64,000 bases of DNA from Acinetobacter bohemicus ANC 3994 (GCF_000367925.1 NZ_KB849176.1:672191-736190); one strand, 5' to 3'; positions 1 through 8,894 are shown, counted from the stretch's first letter. Translations and numbers: made by a program. Notes: a model not told the origin generated them from the letters alone.

Positions 1-369
1 AATGTGACTATTCCTTTATCGAGTTTAAATACGAATGTAAAAGCATTGGATGAGCATTTAAAAACAGCAGATTTTTTTGATGCAGCCAAGTATCCAAACA
101 TCACATTTAAAAGTACTAAAGTTCAAGCTTTAGGTAAAAACAAATACAAAATCACTGGTAACCTGACAGTGAAAGATGTGACTAAACCTGTAATTTTAGA
201 TGCAGTCTTGAATAAACAAGGCGTACATCCAATGACTAAAGCTGAGTCTATTGGTTTTAATGCAACCACTTCATTTGATCGTTCAGCATTTGGCATAGGT
301 GCTTATGTTCCGAACGTGGGTGATAAAATTACAGTAAATATCACAACTGAAGCGTCAGTACCTAAATAA
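1..369 (+). CDS. YceI family protein, 5'-truncated by window
   Basis: The reading frame is already open at base 1, so the N-terminus (and any signal peptide) lies outside the window; the GTG at position 4 is probably internal. The visible 121 residues contain the typical YceI lipocalin-like stretch: an FFDAAKYPNITFKST segment, then TGNLTVKDVTKPV, then the C-terminal FDRSAFGIGAYVPNVGDKI block. YceI proteins are usually periplasmic beta-barrels that bind polyisoprenoid or other amphiphilic lipids. Family assignment is firm; the ligand is not known. A strong terminator follows. Confidence 0.9.
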   Translation, partial: NVTIPLSSLNTNVKALDEHLKTADFFDAAKYPNITFKSTKVQALGKNKYKITGNLTVKDVTKPVILDAVLNKQGVHPMTKAESIGFNATTSFDRSAFGIGAYVPNVGDKITVNITTEASVPK

Positions 370-395
370 TTATTTAAATACAATTATTTATAGCA

Positions 396-440
396 ATATG
401 CCACCTTTCTATTGTTTATAGTAAGGTGGCATATTTTTTG
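396..440 (+). terminator. Rho-independent terminator after the YceI gene
   Basis: A perfect 12-bp inverted repeat (396-407 with 423-434, core GCCACCTT/AAGGTGGC) with a 15-nt loop is followed directly by a T run. It sits 27 bp past the YceI stop. Confidence 0.9.
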
Positions 441-610
441 GATGTAGAACACAAAAAGCATTTAATTCTTATGATAAATTTTTTAATCATTGATCATAAA
501 AATTGTTTTTTTATTAAAAATCAAAATCACTTAGTCGTGCCATATAACAAAAAGAAAGCATAAGGTATATACTTAAAGACACTGTTAGAATCCTATGTGA
601 GCAAAAAAAA

Positions 611-814
611 ATGCCTCAAAATTTTGTAATTCGATTCGTTAGTGTTCTTGCCTTTGTTTTAGTATTAGCTGCACTTGTTATTCATTTTTTATTTTCAGGG
701 GAAACAACGGTTGTATTATGGATCTTCACTTTTCCTATTATTCTTGCCGTGCCTATTTTAATATCGGTGTTTTTGGCTAAAGATCAGGAATTGGGCGTTT
801 CTGTACATGAATAA
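611..814 (+). CDS. Small two-helix membrane protein
   Basis: A 67-residue protein with two predicted membrane helices (about residues 7-28 and 34-55) and a short charged tail ending in HE. No family is recognised. The start is ATG 611 after an A-rich stretch without a strong Shine-Dalgarno sequence. It stands alone between two terminators, so it is probably a monocistronic unit. It could be a real small inner-membrane protein conserved in the genus; the two clean helices and the flanking terminators argue against chance. Confidence 0.6.
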   Translation: MPQNFVIRFVSVLAFVLVLAALVIHFLFSGETTVVLWIFTFPIILAVPILISVFLAKDQELGVSVHE

Positions 815-860
815 AAATTTAAAATGATATCGGTTTTAATTTAAGCTGATTAAGTTGAAC

Positions 861-913
861 AGCACCCTTTAAATTGGACATTTTTAGTCTTATTTGAAGG
901 GTGCTTTTTTTTA
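861..913 (+). terminator. Terminator after the small membrane protein
   Basis: Inverted repeat AGCACCCTT (861-869) / AAGGGTGCT (897-905) is followed by a T run of about eight. It lies between the small membrane protein (+) and the LysE gene (-). The loop is long (27 nt), but the stem and T tract are clear. Confidence 0.8.
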
Positions 914-925
914 AGGATGAATGTT

Positions 926-1546
926 TTAATCACGATTTAAAATGAGGTAACAGCCAAAGCTAATAAAAATTCCACCCGTCAGTCCGTCAATCCATTGACT
1001 TAAACGCTGGTAGGCAGCATTCATTTTATGCCATGAAAATAAATAAGCGACTAAGGCAAACCAAATTAAGCTTTCAAGCCAGATTAAGGCAAGTAATGAG
1101 CTTTGTGTGGTTAAAGGCATGTCTGCATTAATGGCCAAGGAAAAAACACTACTAAAATAGACCAATGCTTTAGGGTTCGCCATATTGGTGAAAAAGCCCT
1201 GTAACAATAAAGTGAGCTTGGATTTTGGTATAGCTGTTGCGAGTTGTTGTACCGAAGTTTGTTGATTAAACGCCGATTTAAATAATTGTATCCCCAGATA
1301 GAACAGGTAAAGTCCCCCTAAAATCACCAGCGCTTGTTGTAACCATGCAATTTTTTGGAACAGGAAGTGTAAGCCACTGATGGCACAAATAGCCCAGACT
1401 AAAATGCTCAGCGAGATGCCTAAGGCTGCAAACATTGCATGTGATCTGGATTGACGAATGGCACTTTGACTGACAAAGAAAAAATCTGGCCCCGGACTTA
1501 GCAGGGCAAAAAAATGAATCAGGGCAATCCCAAGAAAAAGTGTCAT
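926..1546 (-). CDS. LysE/RhtB family amino-acid exporter
   Basis: A 206-residue inner-membrane protein with about six hydrophobic helices. The family signature is visible at the N-terminus: the SPGPD motif at residues 17-21 in the first helix. A GLYLFYLGIQLFKSA segment follows near residue 80. LysE/RhtB proteins export basic or neutral amino acids (lysine, homoserine, threonine, leucine) by proton antiport. Length matches the family (200-210). It has no operon partner: the amidotransferase gene lies 60 bp upstream in the same direction with its own start. The substrate cannot be told from sequence. Confidence 0.88.
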   Translation of the reverse strand: MTLFLGIALIHFFALLSPGPDFFFVSQSAIRQSRSHAMFAALGISLSILVWAICAISGLHFLFQKIAWLQQALVILGGLYLFYLGIQLFKSAFNQQTSVQQLATAIPKSKLTLLLQGFFTNMANPKALVYFSSVFSLAINADMPLTTQSSLLALIWLESLIWFALVAYLFSWHKMNAAYQRLSQWIDGLTGGIFISFGCYLILNRD

Positions 1547-1606
1547 CGTATGGTCTTATTATGAAAGATGACACTTTTATAAAGATGAATACGGTAATTG
1601 TACAGT

Positions 1607-2326
1607 TTATTTTGCTTCAATTTGCATAAGATACTGTTGAATAATTTTACCCGAAACTTGTTCTAGCGCAGAGGCATACCGCTGATTATCTTCCCGCAGT
1701 GCTGTGATGTCGATATGGGCATGTCGTAATTCACAGGTATGACCAATCAACCATTTTTCTAAGCTGTCCGCAGCAACTTCTACATGGAATTGTAAGGCGA
1801 GTATATTCTTACCAAGCGTAAATGCCTGATTGGGATACAGATCAGAACTGGCCAATAAAGTTGTATTTTCAGGTAAATCAAAAGTATCGCCGTGCCAATG
1901 CAGTACAGGCGTATCTATCAAAGTAGAAAGTAAATTGTTTTCTGTATCAGATATCTTGAGCGTACTCCACCCAATTTCTTTTTGATGTCCTGCATAGACT
2001 TTGGCACCTAAGGCATGGGCAATCAGTTGAGCACCTAAACAGATTCCGATGGTGGGTAAATTTTGCTTTAAACGCTCTTTAAGTAAGTCTATTTCTTTTT
2101 GTAGGAAAGGGTAGTCATCCGACTCATAAACCCCGATTGGCCCGCCTAAAATAATGGTTAAGCCTTTATGCTGAAATGCTTTTGTTAAGTCATCTACACC
2201 CGCTTCAAAATAACGGACCCGATAGCCTAATTGATAAAAGACATCTTCAAGTGCGCCTAAATCTTCAAAGGCAAGGTGTTGAATGGCATAAATGGTGTCT
2301 GGAAAGTCTGGAGCTGTTGTTGTCAT
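1607..2326 (-). CDS. Class I glutamine amidotransferase-like protein
   Basis: A 239-residue stand-alone GATase domain of the GMP-synthase-like group. The nucleophile elbow GICLGAQ puts the catalytic cysteine at Cys96. The partner pair His181/Glu183 is seen in the LQFHVE motif, so the full Cys-His-Glu triad is present. LGGPIGVYE near residues 60-68 is the oxyanion loop. Family members hydrolyse glutamine or gamma-glutamyl compounds; many annotated as GMP synthase lack the synthetase domain, as here. The true substrate is unknown. It is transcribed in the same direction as the LysE gene, so a shared transcript is possible. Confidence 0.88.
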   Translation of the reverse strand: MTTTAPDFPDTIYAIQHLAFEDLGALEDVFYQLGYRVRYFEAGVDDLTKAFQHKGLTIILGGPIGVYESDDYPFLQKEIDLLKERLKQNLPTIGICLGAQLIAHALGAKVYAGHQKEIGWSTLKISDTENNLLSTLIDTPVLHWHGDTFDLPENTTLLASSDLYPNQAFTLGKNILALQFHVEVAADSLEKWLIGHTCELRHAHIDITALREDNQRYASALEQVSGKIIQQYLMQIEAK

Positions 2327-2503
2327 ACAAATTATTCAAAAGATTGAGAATAGTAGAAATCTAACTTGAATAAAGAGAAAAATGAAGATTTTAATGTAAA
2401 TAGTTTGATGAATATTTCGCAGTTTTAGATTCGAGCTTGGACACAGTCATTCATTTTGTTTAGGATTAAAATAAACATATTTTTGAGGATGAGGGACATA
2501 AAA

Positions 2504-2532
2504 TAAAAAAAGCGAACCGAAGTTCGCTTTTG
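2504..2532 (-). terminator. Terminator after the aldehyde dehydrogenase gene
   Basis: Hairpin AGCGAAC (2511-2517) / GTTCGCT (2522-2528) with a 4-nt loop. The A run at 2504-2510 becomes a U tract on the minus strand. It lies 20 bp past the dehydrogenase stop. Confidence 0.88.
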
Positions 2533-2552
2533 GGTATTTGAGCTATATGATG

Positions 2553-4064
2553 TTAGAAGAAACCCATTGCCTTAGTTGAATAACTTACCAGCAAGTTCTT
2601 GGTTTGTTGGTAATGATCGAGCATCATTTTATGGTTTTCACGACCAATCCCTGATTTTTTATAACCACCAAATGCGGCATGAGCAGGATAAATATGGTAG
2701 CAGTTTGTCCATACACGACCCGCTTCAATCGCACGACCCGCACGGTAAGCCGTATGCGTAGAACGTGACCAAACCCCAGCACCTAAACCATAAATGGTGT
2801 CATTGGCAATTTTAATCGCTTCATCATAATCTTTGAAGGTTGCTACAGAAAGTACAGGGCCAAAAATTTCTTCTTGGAAGATTTTCATGCTGTTATCGCC
2901 TTTAAAGATGGTTGGTTCAATATAGAAACCTTGACCCACTTCCTGACGGTCACCACCACCTGTAAGCACTTGAGCGCCTTCAGCACGACCTGTTGCGATA
3001 CAACCTAAAATCTTCTCTTGTTGCTCTAGAGAAGCCTGAGCACCAATCATGGTATCGGTATCAAGTGGATGTCCAGTCTTAATACGTTTTACTCGTTCAA
3101 CCGCCATTTCAAGGAATTTATCAGCAATGCTTTCTTGAACCAGTGCACGTGAAGGGCAAGTACAAATTTCACCTTGGTTTAAGGCAAACATTGCAAAACC
3201 TTCGAGTGCTTTGTCTAGGAATTCATCATCTTTGTCCATAATATCTTCAAAGAAGATGTTTGGAGATTTACCACCCAATTCAAGCGTTACAGGAATAATG
3301 TTTTCAGTCGCATATTGCATAATTTGCTGACCAACAGCTGTTGAACCAGTAAATGCAATTTTGGCAATACGCGGATTGGTTGCCAGAGGGCGACCCACTT
3401 CAACACCGTAACCATTCACGATATTTAACACGCCAGCAGGGAGTAAATCTTGAATGAGTTCGACCAAAACAAGAATACTGGCAGGTGTTTGTTCAGCAGG
3501 TTTTAAAACAATACAGTTACCCGCAGCCAATGCTGGTGCAAGTTTCCAAGTCGCCATTAAAATAGGGAAGTTCCACGGGATAATTTGCCCGACCACACCT
3601 AAAGGCTCATGAAAATGGTAAGCAATTGTATCTTCATCAATTTCTGAAATACCGCCTTCTTGCGCACGGATACAGCCTGCAAAGTAGCGGAAATGGTCAA
3701 TGGCTAAAGGAATGTCAGCAGCTAAGGTTTCACGTACAGGTTTACCATTGTCCCAAGTTTCAGCCACAGCCAAAAGTTCTAAATTGGCTTCTAGGCGGTC
3801 TGCAATTTTTAACAGCATATTCGAACGCGTTGTAGCAGAAGACTTGCTCCATTGTGCTTTGGCGTTATGTGCAGCATCAAGTGCAAGTTCAATATCTTCA
3901 ACACTTGAACGTGGAATTTTAGTGAATACTTTACCGTCGACAGGAGAAATGTTGTCAAAGTATTCACCTTTCACTGGTGCTACCCATTGTCCACCAATGA
4001 AGTTTTCATATTGAGCTTTAAATTGAACTTTTGAACCAGATTGATTAGGATCGACGTAACGCAT
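2553..4064 (-). CDS. NAD-dependent aldehyde dehydrogenase (AcoD/ExaC type)
   Basis: A 503-residue class aldehyde dehydrogenase. PWNFP (residues 163-167), the FTGSTAVG nucleotide-binding loop (238-245), the general base Glu262 in LELGGKSPN and the nucleophile Cys301 in NQGEICTCPSR are all present. The C-terminal GGYKKSGIGRE motif is intact. The NQGE-x-CTCPSR form is typical of the acetaldehyde/short-chain group linked to ethanol or acetoin use. ATG 4064 is preceded by AGGAAG. It is divergent from a GAF-domain regulator, and an iron alcohol dehydrogenase lies 2.5 kb away, which suggests a shared alcohol-to-acid route. Confidence 0.93.
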   Translation of the reverse strand: MRYVDPNQSGSKVQFKAQYENFIGGQWVAPVKGEYFDNISPVDGKVFTKIPRSSVEDIELALDAAHNAKAQWSKSSATTRSNMLLKIADRLEANLELLAVAETWDNGKPVRETLAADIPLAIDHFRYFAGCIRAQEGGISEIDEDTIAYHFHEPLGVVGQIIPWNFPILMATWKLAPALAAGNCIVLKPAEQTPASILVLVELIQDLLPAGVLNIVNGYGVEVGRPLATNPRIAKIAFTGSTAVGQQIMQYATENIIPVTLELGGKSPNIFFEDIMDKDDEFLDKALEGFAMFALNQGEICTCPSRALVQESIADKFLEMAVERVKRIKTGHPLDTDTMIGAQASLEQQEKILGCIATGRAEGAQVLTGGGDRQEVGQGFYIEPTIFKGDNSMKIFQEEIFGPVLSVATFKDYDEAIKIANDTIYGLGAGVWSRSTHTAYRAGRAIEAGRVWTNCYHIYPAHAAFGGYKKSGIGRENHKMMLDHYQQTKNLLVSYSTKAMGFF

Positions 4065-4157
4065 ATGTATCTTCCTTTGCTTATTAGTGTTTAAAGCTGC
4101 ATCTACAGCTTTGGTATAAGGTACTTTTGCACATTATTTGATTAGCATACTCTGCAC

Positions 4158-4189
4158 AAGGTTGGAGAAAGGTTGGATACAAGAAGGTT
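4158..4189 (+). repeat. Three direct repeats of AAGGTT(GGA) in the divergent promoter region
   Basis: AAGGTTGGA occurs at 4158-4166 and again at 4169-4177, with a partial copy AAGGTT at 4184-4189. Start-to-start spacing is 11 and 15 bp, close to helical turns. The repeats lie between the divergent dehydrogenase and regulator genes, where a binding site for the regulator would be expected. Function is inferred from position only. Confidence 0.4.
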
Positions 4190-4265
4190 TACAATCTTTT
4201 TCATTGATCATAAAAGAATAGGTATTACAGTGGATGTAAATCATGAATTGTTGAGAGAATAAGGA

Positions 4266-5447
4266 ATGATGACAAAACAGAATTTAATGCAAAAAAGACA
4301 GAAGATTGATCAGTTTAGACAAAGTAGCAGTCTGTCTCCATTGCATGCCGAACAGTTAGGGGAAAGCATTGTCAGTTCTTGGCAACGCTCAACATCTGCT
4401 GAAATTCCCAAAGACCGTTCAGCTGCACCCTTGGTCCATTTACAAAAAGAAACTTATCCCACTGCTTTGGAACATGCGCTGCGCCATTGCGCGCAAGATT
4501 TAAAACATATCGCTGAACAATCCTCCATGGTGCTGGCCGTCGGGGATATCGGTAGTACCATCATTTGGACGGCTTCAAGTCCACAAATGCAAAGTGCAGC
4601 AGAGAGTGTGCATTTTATTGAAGGTGGGCAATGGCGAGAAGAGTTGGTCGGCACCAATGCTTTGGCTTTGTCGTTAAAAACCCAGCAATCGAGCTGTGTA
4701 TTTTCCAATGAACATTTTATGTCCTCTATTCATGATTGGGTTTGTTATGCCGCCCCGATTATTGATCCCTATTCGAAACAAGTTTTAGGCGTGATTGATT
4801 TATCAACGCTATGGCAAAAGCATAATAGTTTGGGCTTGCTTGCCGCGGAACGTTGCGCATCGATTATTCAATCCGCTTTGATTGAACATCAAAAACAGCA
4901 ATTGTTTATTCGGGCGTTTTCCGTGCCGCAAATATTGTTCAATGGCAAAATTTTGGTGCTGACACCGCGTCAAATTGAAATTTTAACGATTTTAGCGCTA
5001 TGCCCTCAAGGTCTAAGTTTAGATACGCTGCATCAGGCTTTATATGGCGAAAGAAAAGTGAGCATGGGAACCTTAAAGGCGGAAATGTCACAATTACGCG
5101 ATATTTTAGGTGGTATGTTGGGTTCTCGACCTTATCGTTTACTGGCGCATGTAGAAGCTGATTTTTTACTGACAGAACAATCCTTAGATGCAGGCTATAT
5201 CGATTCTGCTTTAAAACTCTGTACGGGCGTGTTCTTAGCAAAAACGGAAAGTCCTTTTTTATGTGCATGGCGTGACTGCTTGGAGTCACGTTTAAGTGAT
5301 GCTATTTTTAAAGCCAATGAAACCGATGTCCTGCTGAAACATGTGGCGCGTTTTCCAGAAGCGATTGATGCTGTAGAGCGTTTAATTGAACTTATGCCAA
5401 AAACGCATCCTGTGCATCAAACCTTACTGAAATATAAAGATGATTAA
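4266..5447 (+). CDS. GAF-domain transcriptional regulator (AcoR-like N-terminus, no AAA+ domain)
   Basis: A 393-residue protein. Residues about 20-200 resemble the N-terminal sensor half of AcoR-type activators, with SWQRS near the start and a GAF-like stretch containing EELVGTNALALSLKTQ and PIIDPYSKQVLGVIDLS. The sigma-54 AAA+ module of true AcoR is absent. Instead residues about 225-310 look like a winged helix (LTPRQIEILTILAL then an LRDILGGMLGSRPYRL recognition region), followed by a helical activator-like tail. Divergent orientation from the aldehyde dehydrogenase suggests it controls that gene in response to an aldehyde, alcohol or acetoin-like ligand. A TTG or ATG start two codons away is also possible. 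Confidence 0.8.
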   Translation: MMTKQNLMQKRQKIDQFRQSSSLSPLHAEQLGESIVSSWQRSTSAEIPKDRSAAPLVHLQKETYPTALEHALRHCAQDLKHIAEQSSMVLAVGDIGSTIIWTASSPQMQSAAESVHFIEGGQWREELVGTNALALSLKTQQSSCVFSNEHFMSSIHDWVCYAAPIIDPYSKQVLGVIDLSTLWQKHNSLGLLAAERCASIIQSALIEHQKQQLFIRAFSVPQILFNGKILVLTPRQIEILTILALCPQGLSLDTLHQALYGERKVSMGTLKAEMSQLRDILGGMLGSRPYRLLAHVEADFLLTEQSLDAGYIDSALKLCTGVFLAKTESPFLCAWRDCLESRLSDAIFKANETDVLLKHVARFPEAIDAVERLIELMPKTHPVHQTLLKYKDD

Positions 5448-5469
5448 TCCTGAAAAGGACAAATTGAAT

Positions 5470-6450
5470 TTACAGACCTTTTTGTTTTAGCCATGCAAAG
5501 AGTTGTTGGTAGACATTTTCACGGACAGATTTTTCAGATAAAACCAAGTCATGTAAGCCATTGTGTATTTTGTTGACAGTGACATCACCTTTGATTTTTT
5601 TGGCATATTTTTCAATATGTTTTACATTCAAAATCACATCACTATTTTGTGCATCTTTATGCCATTTTTTTGGGTTTTTGGTTTGATGTGAATGCATGAC
5701 CAAAGCAGGGATATTCAGCTGGACGCCCTGATGGATTTCTTTTTGCGCTTCAAAAATTGCCCGTACAAAACTAAGTCGAACCATCGGGTAAGAGGCTGGT
5801 TTCCATTCCAGATTAAAGTCCCATTCACCATGCATGCTTTTGTGCAAACTTGCCACATACCATTTATTCAGTTCACTTGGAAATTTTAAATCGGGGCAAA
5901 TTTTACCCACACGACTTAAATTGGGAACCCCTAATTTCTTCTTGATCGGGTGCATATTGAAGTCGTAAAAAGGGCTATTTAGCCAAAGTGCTTTAATCAG
6001 CGGATGATCAGGATGATGTGCCGCATATAAAGTTGTGGTTAATCCACCGGTAGAATGTCCACACAGCAGTACAGTATCGTGTCTTTCCGCAGCAATGATA
6101 TCCAGTGCTTCGGTGATTTCAGCATCATATTCAGCAATCTCGCGCAGGTTATAATATTTTTGATGGGGCAGATGAGAGCGCCCATATTTGCGTAAGTCGA
6201 GTGCATAAAAGTCGAAACCGTGTTGGTTAAATTGTTCCGCCATTTCAGTTTGAAAAAAGTAATCGATAAAGCCATGAATATATAAAACGGCTTTTGATGT
6301 GGATTGTTCGGCTTTCTTACGGACTAAAGTCGCGGTGACTTGTCCCTCATAATCGTCAGGGAAATTTAAGGTGGTTTGTTCATAACCTAAACCCAGTACA
6401 TCAAGTTGATAAAGTGGTTCGGTAATTTGTTTTGTCATTGTTCTGCTCAT
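5470..6450 (-). CDS. Alpha/beta hydrolase (serine hydrolase, lysophospholipase-like)
   Basis: A 326-residue hydrolase of the Hydrolase_4 type. LYIHGF (residues 57-61) supplies the oxyanion region, GHSTGG places the nucleophile at Ser133, and the late NGLHDLVLSE stretch gives the likely catalytic histidine. No signal peptide is seen, so it is probably cytoplasmic. The start could be the first ATG (6450) or an internal ATG at 6435. It converges on the regulator gene, with only 22 bp between the stops. Substrate is unknown; monoglyceride or lysophospholipid hydrolysis is a guess from the closest family. Confidence 0.85.
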   Translation of the reverse strand: MSRTMTKQITEPLYQLDVLGLGYEQTTLNFPDDYEGQVTATLVRKKAEQSTSKAVLYIHGFIDYFFQTEMAEQFNQHGFDFYALDLRKYGRSHLPHQKYYNLREIAEYDAEITEALDIIAAERHDTVLLCGHSTGGLTTTLYAAHHPDHPLIKALWLNSPFYDFNMHPIKKKLGVPNLSRVGKICPDLKFPSELNKWYVASLHKSMHGEWDFNLEWKPASYPMVRLSFVRAIFEAQKEIHQGVQLNIPALVMHSHQTKNPKKWHKDAQNSDVILNVKHIEKYAKKIKGDVTVNKIHNGLHDLVLSEKSVRENVYQQLFAWLKQKGL

Positions 6451-6513
6451 TTGGAATTATGAATTTTCTATTATCCTTCATGATGAGCCTGAATTTGTCA
6501 AATGAAAATAAGA

Positions 6514-6566
6514 TGAAAAAACAACCTATATTCTTACTCTTTAATCAAGAGGGAATATAGGTTGTT
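6514..6566 (-). terminator. Terminator after the iron alcohol dehydrogenase
   Basis: A perfect 13-bp inverted repeat (6521-6533 with 6553-6565) with an inner CTCTT/AAGAG pairing. The A run at 6514-6521 gives U residues on the minus strand. It lies between the alcohol dehydrogenase stop and the hydrolase start. Confidence 0.85.
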
Positions 6567-6596
6567 CAATAGTGCAGTTAAATAGGGAGAGAAAAC

Positions 6597-7811
6597 TTAC
6601 ACCGCTGCTTTAAAAATATCGACCACTGGAGCATTTGCCTTTAATGCTGCTTTAAAGATACTGACCACTTGAGCATGTGTTGCTTTGCGTGGGTTGGTTA
6701 ACATGCAGGCATCTTTTTGTGCATTTTCAGACATCACACTCAGGTCTTGCTCTTTCACGCCAAGTTCCGACAAGCTTGAAGGAATACCAATCGATGCTGA
6801 TAATTCACGAATGGCATCAATCGCTGCATAAGCTGCTTCTGTTACGGTTAGTCCAGCAGTGTTGACACCCATTAATTGTGCAATTTTGGCATAACGATCA
6901 GGACAAGCAATCAGGTTAAATTCACATACATGCGGAAGTAAAATGGCATTACAGACACCGTGAGGCAGATTGTAGAAACCACCCAATTGGTGTGCCATCG
7001 CATGTACATAACCTAAAGATGCATTGTTGAATGCCATACCAGCCAGATATTGTGCATAGCTCATTGCATCACGTGCTTCAAGGTTTTCACCATTGGCAAC
7101 AGCAGGGCTTAGCCATTCACTAATCATGGTAATTGCTTTTTCAGCACAAGCATCGGTAATTGGCGTTGCCGCAGTGGATACATAAGCTTCAACGGCATGA
7201 GTCAGTGCATCCATACCTGTTGCTGCTGTCAGTGCTGCTGGTTTTGCAACCATTAACTTAGGATCATCAATTGCAATAAGCGGGGTACAACGCCAATCGA
7301 CAATTGCCATTTTTACATGGGTGTCAGTATTGGTGATAATACAGAAACGTGTCATTTCTGAAGCGGTACCCGCCGTAGTGTTGATGGCAATGAGCGGTGT
7401 CATTGCAACGGTGCTTTTATCAATGCCTTCATAGTCACGGATATGACCGCCACCCGCAGTAACCAAGCCAATACCTTTGGCACAGTCATGCGATGAACCC
7501 CCACCTAAAGACACGATAAAGTCACAGCCTTGTTCATTGTAGGCTTGAACACCATTGTGTACATTAATATCGGTTGGGTTAGGTTCTGCGCCCGGGAAAA
7601 TGTGGCAATCAACGCCTGCTTCTTTTAGGTAGGCAGCAATGGTGTCAGCAACCCCAAATTTGAAAAGCCCTGCATCTGTCACAATGAGCGCTTTTTTTGC
7701 ACCTAAATTTTGTGCTTTAGCACCAATTTCTTTGGCACAACCTGGACCAAAAAGAGAAACACAAGGAATATAAAAACCGTTTGTTTGATCTGCAATATTT
7801 TTAAAAGCCAT
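6597..7811 (-). CDS. Iron-containing alcohol dehydrogenase
   Basis: A 404-residue group III alcohol dehydrogenase. The NAD-binding GGGSSHDCAKGIG motif is at about residue 102. Metal-site segments GMDALTHAVEAYVS and HAMAHQLGGFYNLPHGVCNAILLPHV carry the conserved Asp and His ligands. It oxidises short alcohols to aldehydes with NAD and would feed the aldehyde dehydrogenase at 2553-4064. It is slightly longer than usual (380-390) because the last 28 residues contain a 14-residue near-duplicate, VVSIFKAAL then VVDIFKAAV. It is monocistronic, with its own terminator. Confidence 0.93.
   Translation of the reverse strand: MAFKNIADQTNGFYIPCVSLFGPGCAKEIGAKAQNLGAKKALIVTDAGLFKFGVADTIAAYLKEAGVDCHIFPGAEPNPTDINVHNGVQAYNEQGCDFIVSLGGGSSHDCAKGIGLVTAGGGHIRDYEGIDKSTVAMTPLIAINTTAGTASEMTRFCIITNTDTHVKMAIVDWRCTPLIAIDDPKLMVAKPAALTAATGMDALTHAVEAYVSTAATPITDACAEKAITMISEWLSPAVANGENLEARDAMSYAQYLAGMAFNNASLGYVHAMAHQLGGFYNLPHGVCNAILLPHVCEFNLIACPDRYAKIAQLMGVNTAGLTVTEAAYAAIDAIRELSASIGIPSSLSELGVKEQDLSVMSENAQKDACMLTNPRKATHAQVVSIFKAALKANAPVVDIFKAAV
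6604..6678 (-). repeat. 42-bp-offset tandem duplication at the 3' end of the alcohol dehydrogenase gene
   Basis: The 33 bases at 6604-6636 match 6646-6678 at 28 positions. Both copies encode an IFKAA-type helix at the C-terminus. The offset of 42 bp keeps the frame and adds 14 residues. Confidence 0.8.
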
Positions 7812-8183
7812 GGTGCGATTCCTTCTACCATCATTATGTTATCGGTGACCCTCACCGTAAATTGAGTATCAAATGAACAGAGAAATAATCCTACCTACCA
7901 AACACCTACCATTAAAAAAATATTGATTTTAAATGTATTTTTTAATGATAACGGGATAAGAAAATAGAGATTGATTGAAGGTATGGCAACATGAAAATTG
8001 TGATTCATTAGAATAATTTTTAGCGATTTAAAGCGTGATCAATATGCCAAACGAATGAAAATACATACCTCATGCTTTGAGTCCATGATCGAAAATCATA
8101 AATTTATCATGACTGTTTTAAAAGCCTACTTTCTTTTATGTTATTCTTAGAGCAACTCAATTTCGATTAAAATGAACGATTAA

Positions 8184-8294
8184 AAAAATGAGGGACTGGA
8201 ATTATATTTTATAAAGGATAAAAATTTTACTGTGATTGATGATTTAAAAAATCATGGCTTTAGAAATAATAGAAAATTTGAAGATGTAATATAG
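8184..8294 (+). pseudogene. Possible 3' relic of an unknown gene
   Basis: Downstream of a stop at 8181-8183 one frame is open for 36 codons to TAG 8294. It encodes a mixed-charge tail (LELYFIKDKNF, then DDLKNHGFRNNRKFEDVI) with no ATG and only an internal GTG at 8232. The composition looks like the end of a real protein rather than random translation. The rest of 7812-8380 (about 570 bp, very AT-rich) holds the alcohol dehydrogenase promoter region and no other gene I can support. Confidence 0.3.
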
Positions 8295-8386
8295 CTCGCT
8301 ACGTTTTTGAATCAATTGACCATAATTCGTAGAATAAATAATATTATATACATCTGATTTTTATATTAAATTAGTAAGGGGTGGGT

Positions 8387-8656
8387 ATGGACGTTGCACA
8401 TAATAAAGATGCAATATTATTGTATGGAATACATAAAGTTTTACTTAATGAATGGGATCCTTTAGGAATTTGCCGCAATCCTTCAATGCGAGATGAGTAT
8501 GAGGATTATTTGCCGAAAATTTTTAAAATGATTCGCGATCATTCAAGTGAGTCTGAAATTTTTGAATATTTATGGTGGGTAGAGCATAAAGTCATGGAAC
8601 AAAAAGGCAATAAGCAACACACCTTACGCATTGCGAGTTTACTTAAAAAATTGTAA
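8387..8656 (+). CDS. Small protein resembling DUF1871
   Basis: An 89-residue acidic helical protein. The stretch LLNEWDPLGI...DEYEDYLPKI matches the pattern I associate with DUF1871 (WDPLG-x, then a DEY-like motif), a small family of unknown role. ATG 8387 is chosen over the in-frame GTG at 8381 because AAGG at 8376-8379 is correctly spaced for the ATG. Base composition is lower in G+C than neighbouring genes. It sits alone behind a possible gene relic, which would fit an orphan immunity-type gene, but that is speculation. Confidence 0.6.
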   Translation: MDVAHNKDAILLYGIHKVLLNEWDPLGICRNPSMRDEYEDYLPKIFKMIRDHSSESEIFEYLWWVEHKVMEQKGNKQHTLRIASLLKKL

Positions 8657-8864
8657 ATGAAATAATAAATGCATAGTTTATATCAGATCAAGTCGTCAGT
8701 TTTTTGCATCAAATATGCATGTTTTAAGCTAAAAAAATATTATATCCAACATACGAATATTAATTTTTTGAATAAAATGAAGCCCATTCATTTGACGTTT
8801 TTTTTTGATTAAATCTCACCATCCGTGCTTCTTAAACAGCGTTAAAAATACACATCTATTGATG

Positions 8865-8894
8865 AAAAAAAACCGGTGCATTTACACCGGTTTT
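8865..8894 (-). terminator. Terminator after the TonB-dependent receptor
   Basis: Perfect hairpin AAAACCGGTG (8869-8878) / CACCGGTTTT (8885-8894) with a 6-nt loop; the A run at 8865-8872 is the U tract on the minus strand. The spacer 8657-8864 holds nothing else recognisable. Confidence 0.9.

Noticed and set aside
6039..6275. Reading frame within the hydrolase gene and many similar frames inside real genes
   Set aside because: They lie fully inside strong coding genes on another frame and have no independent start signals or domains.
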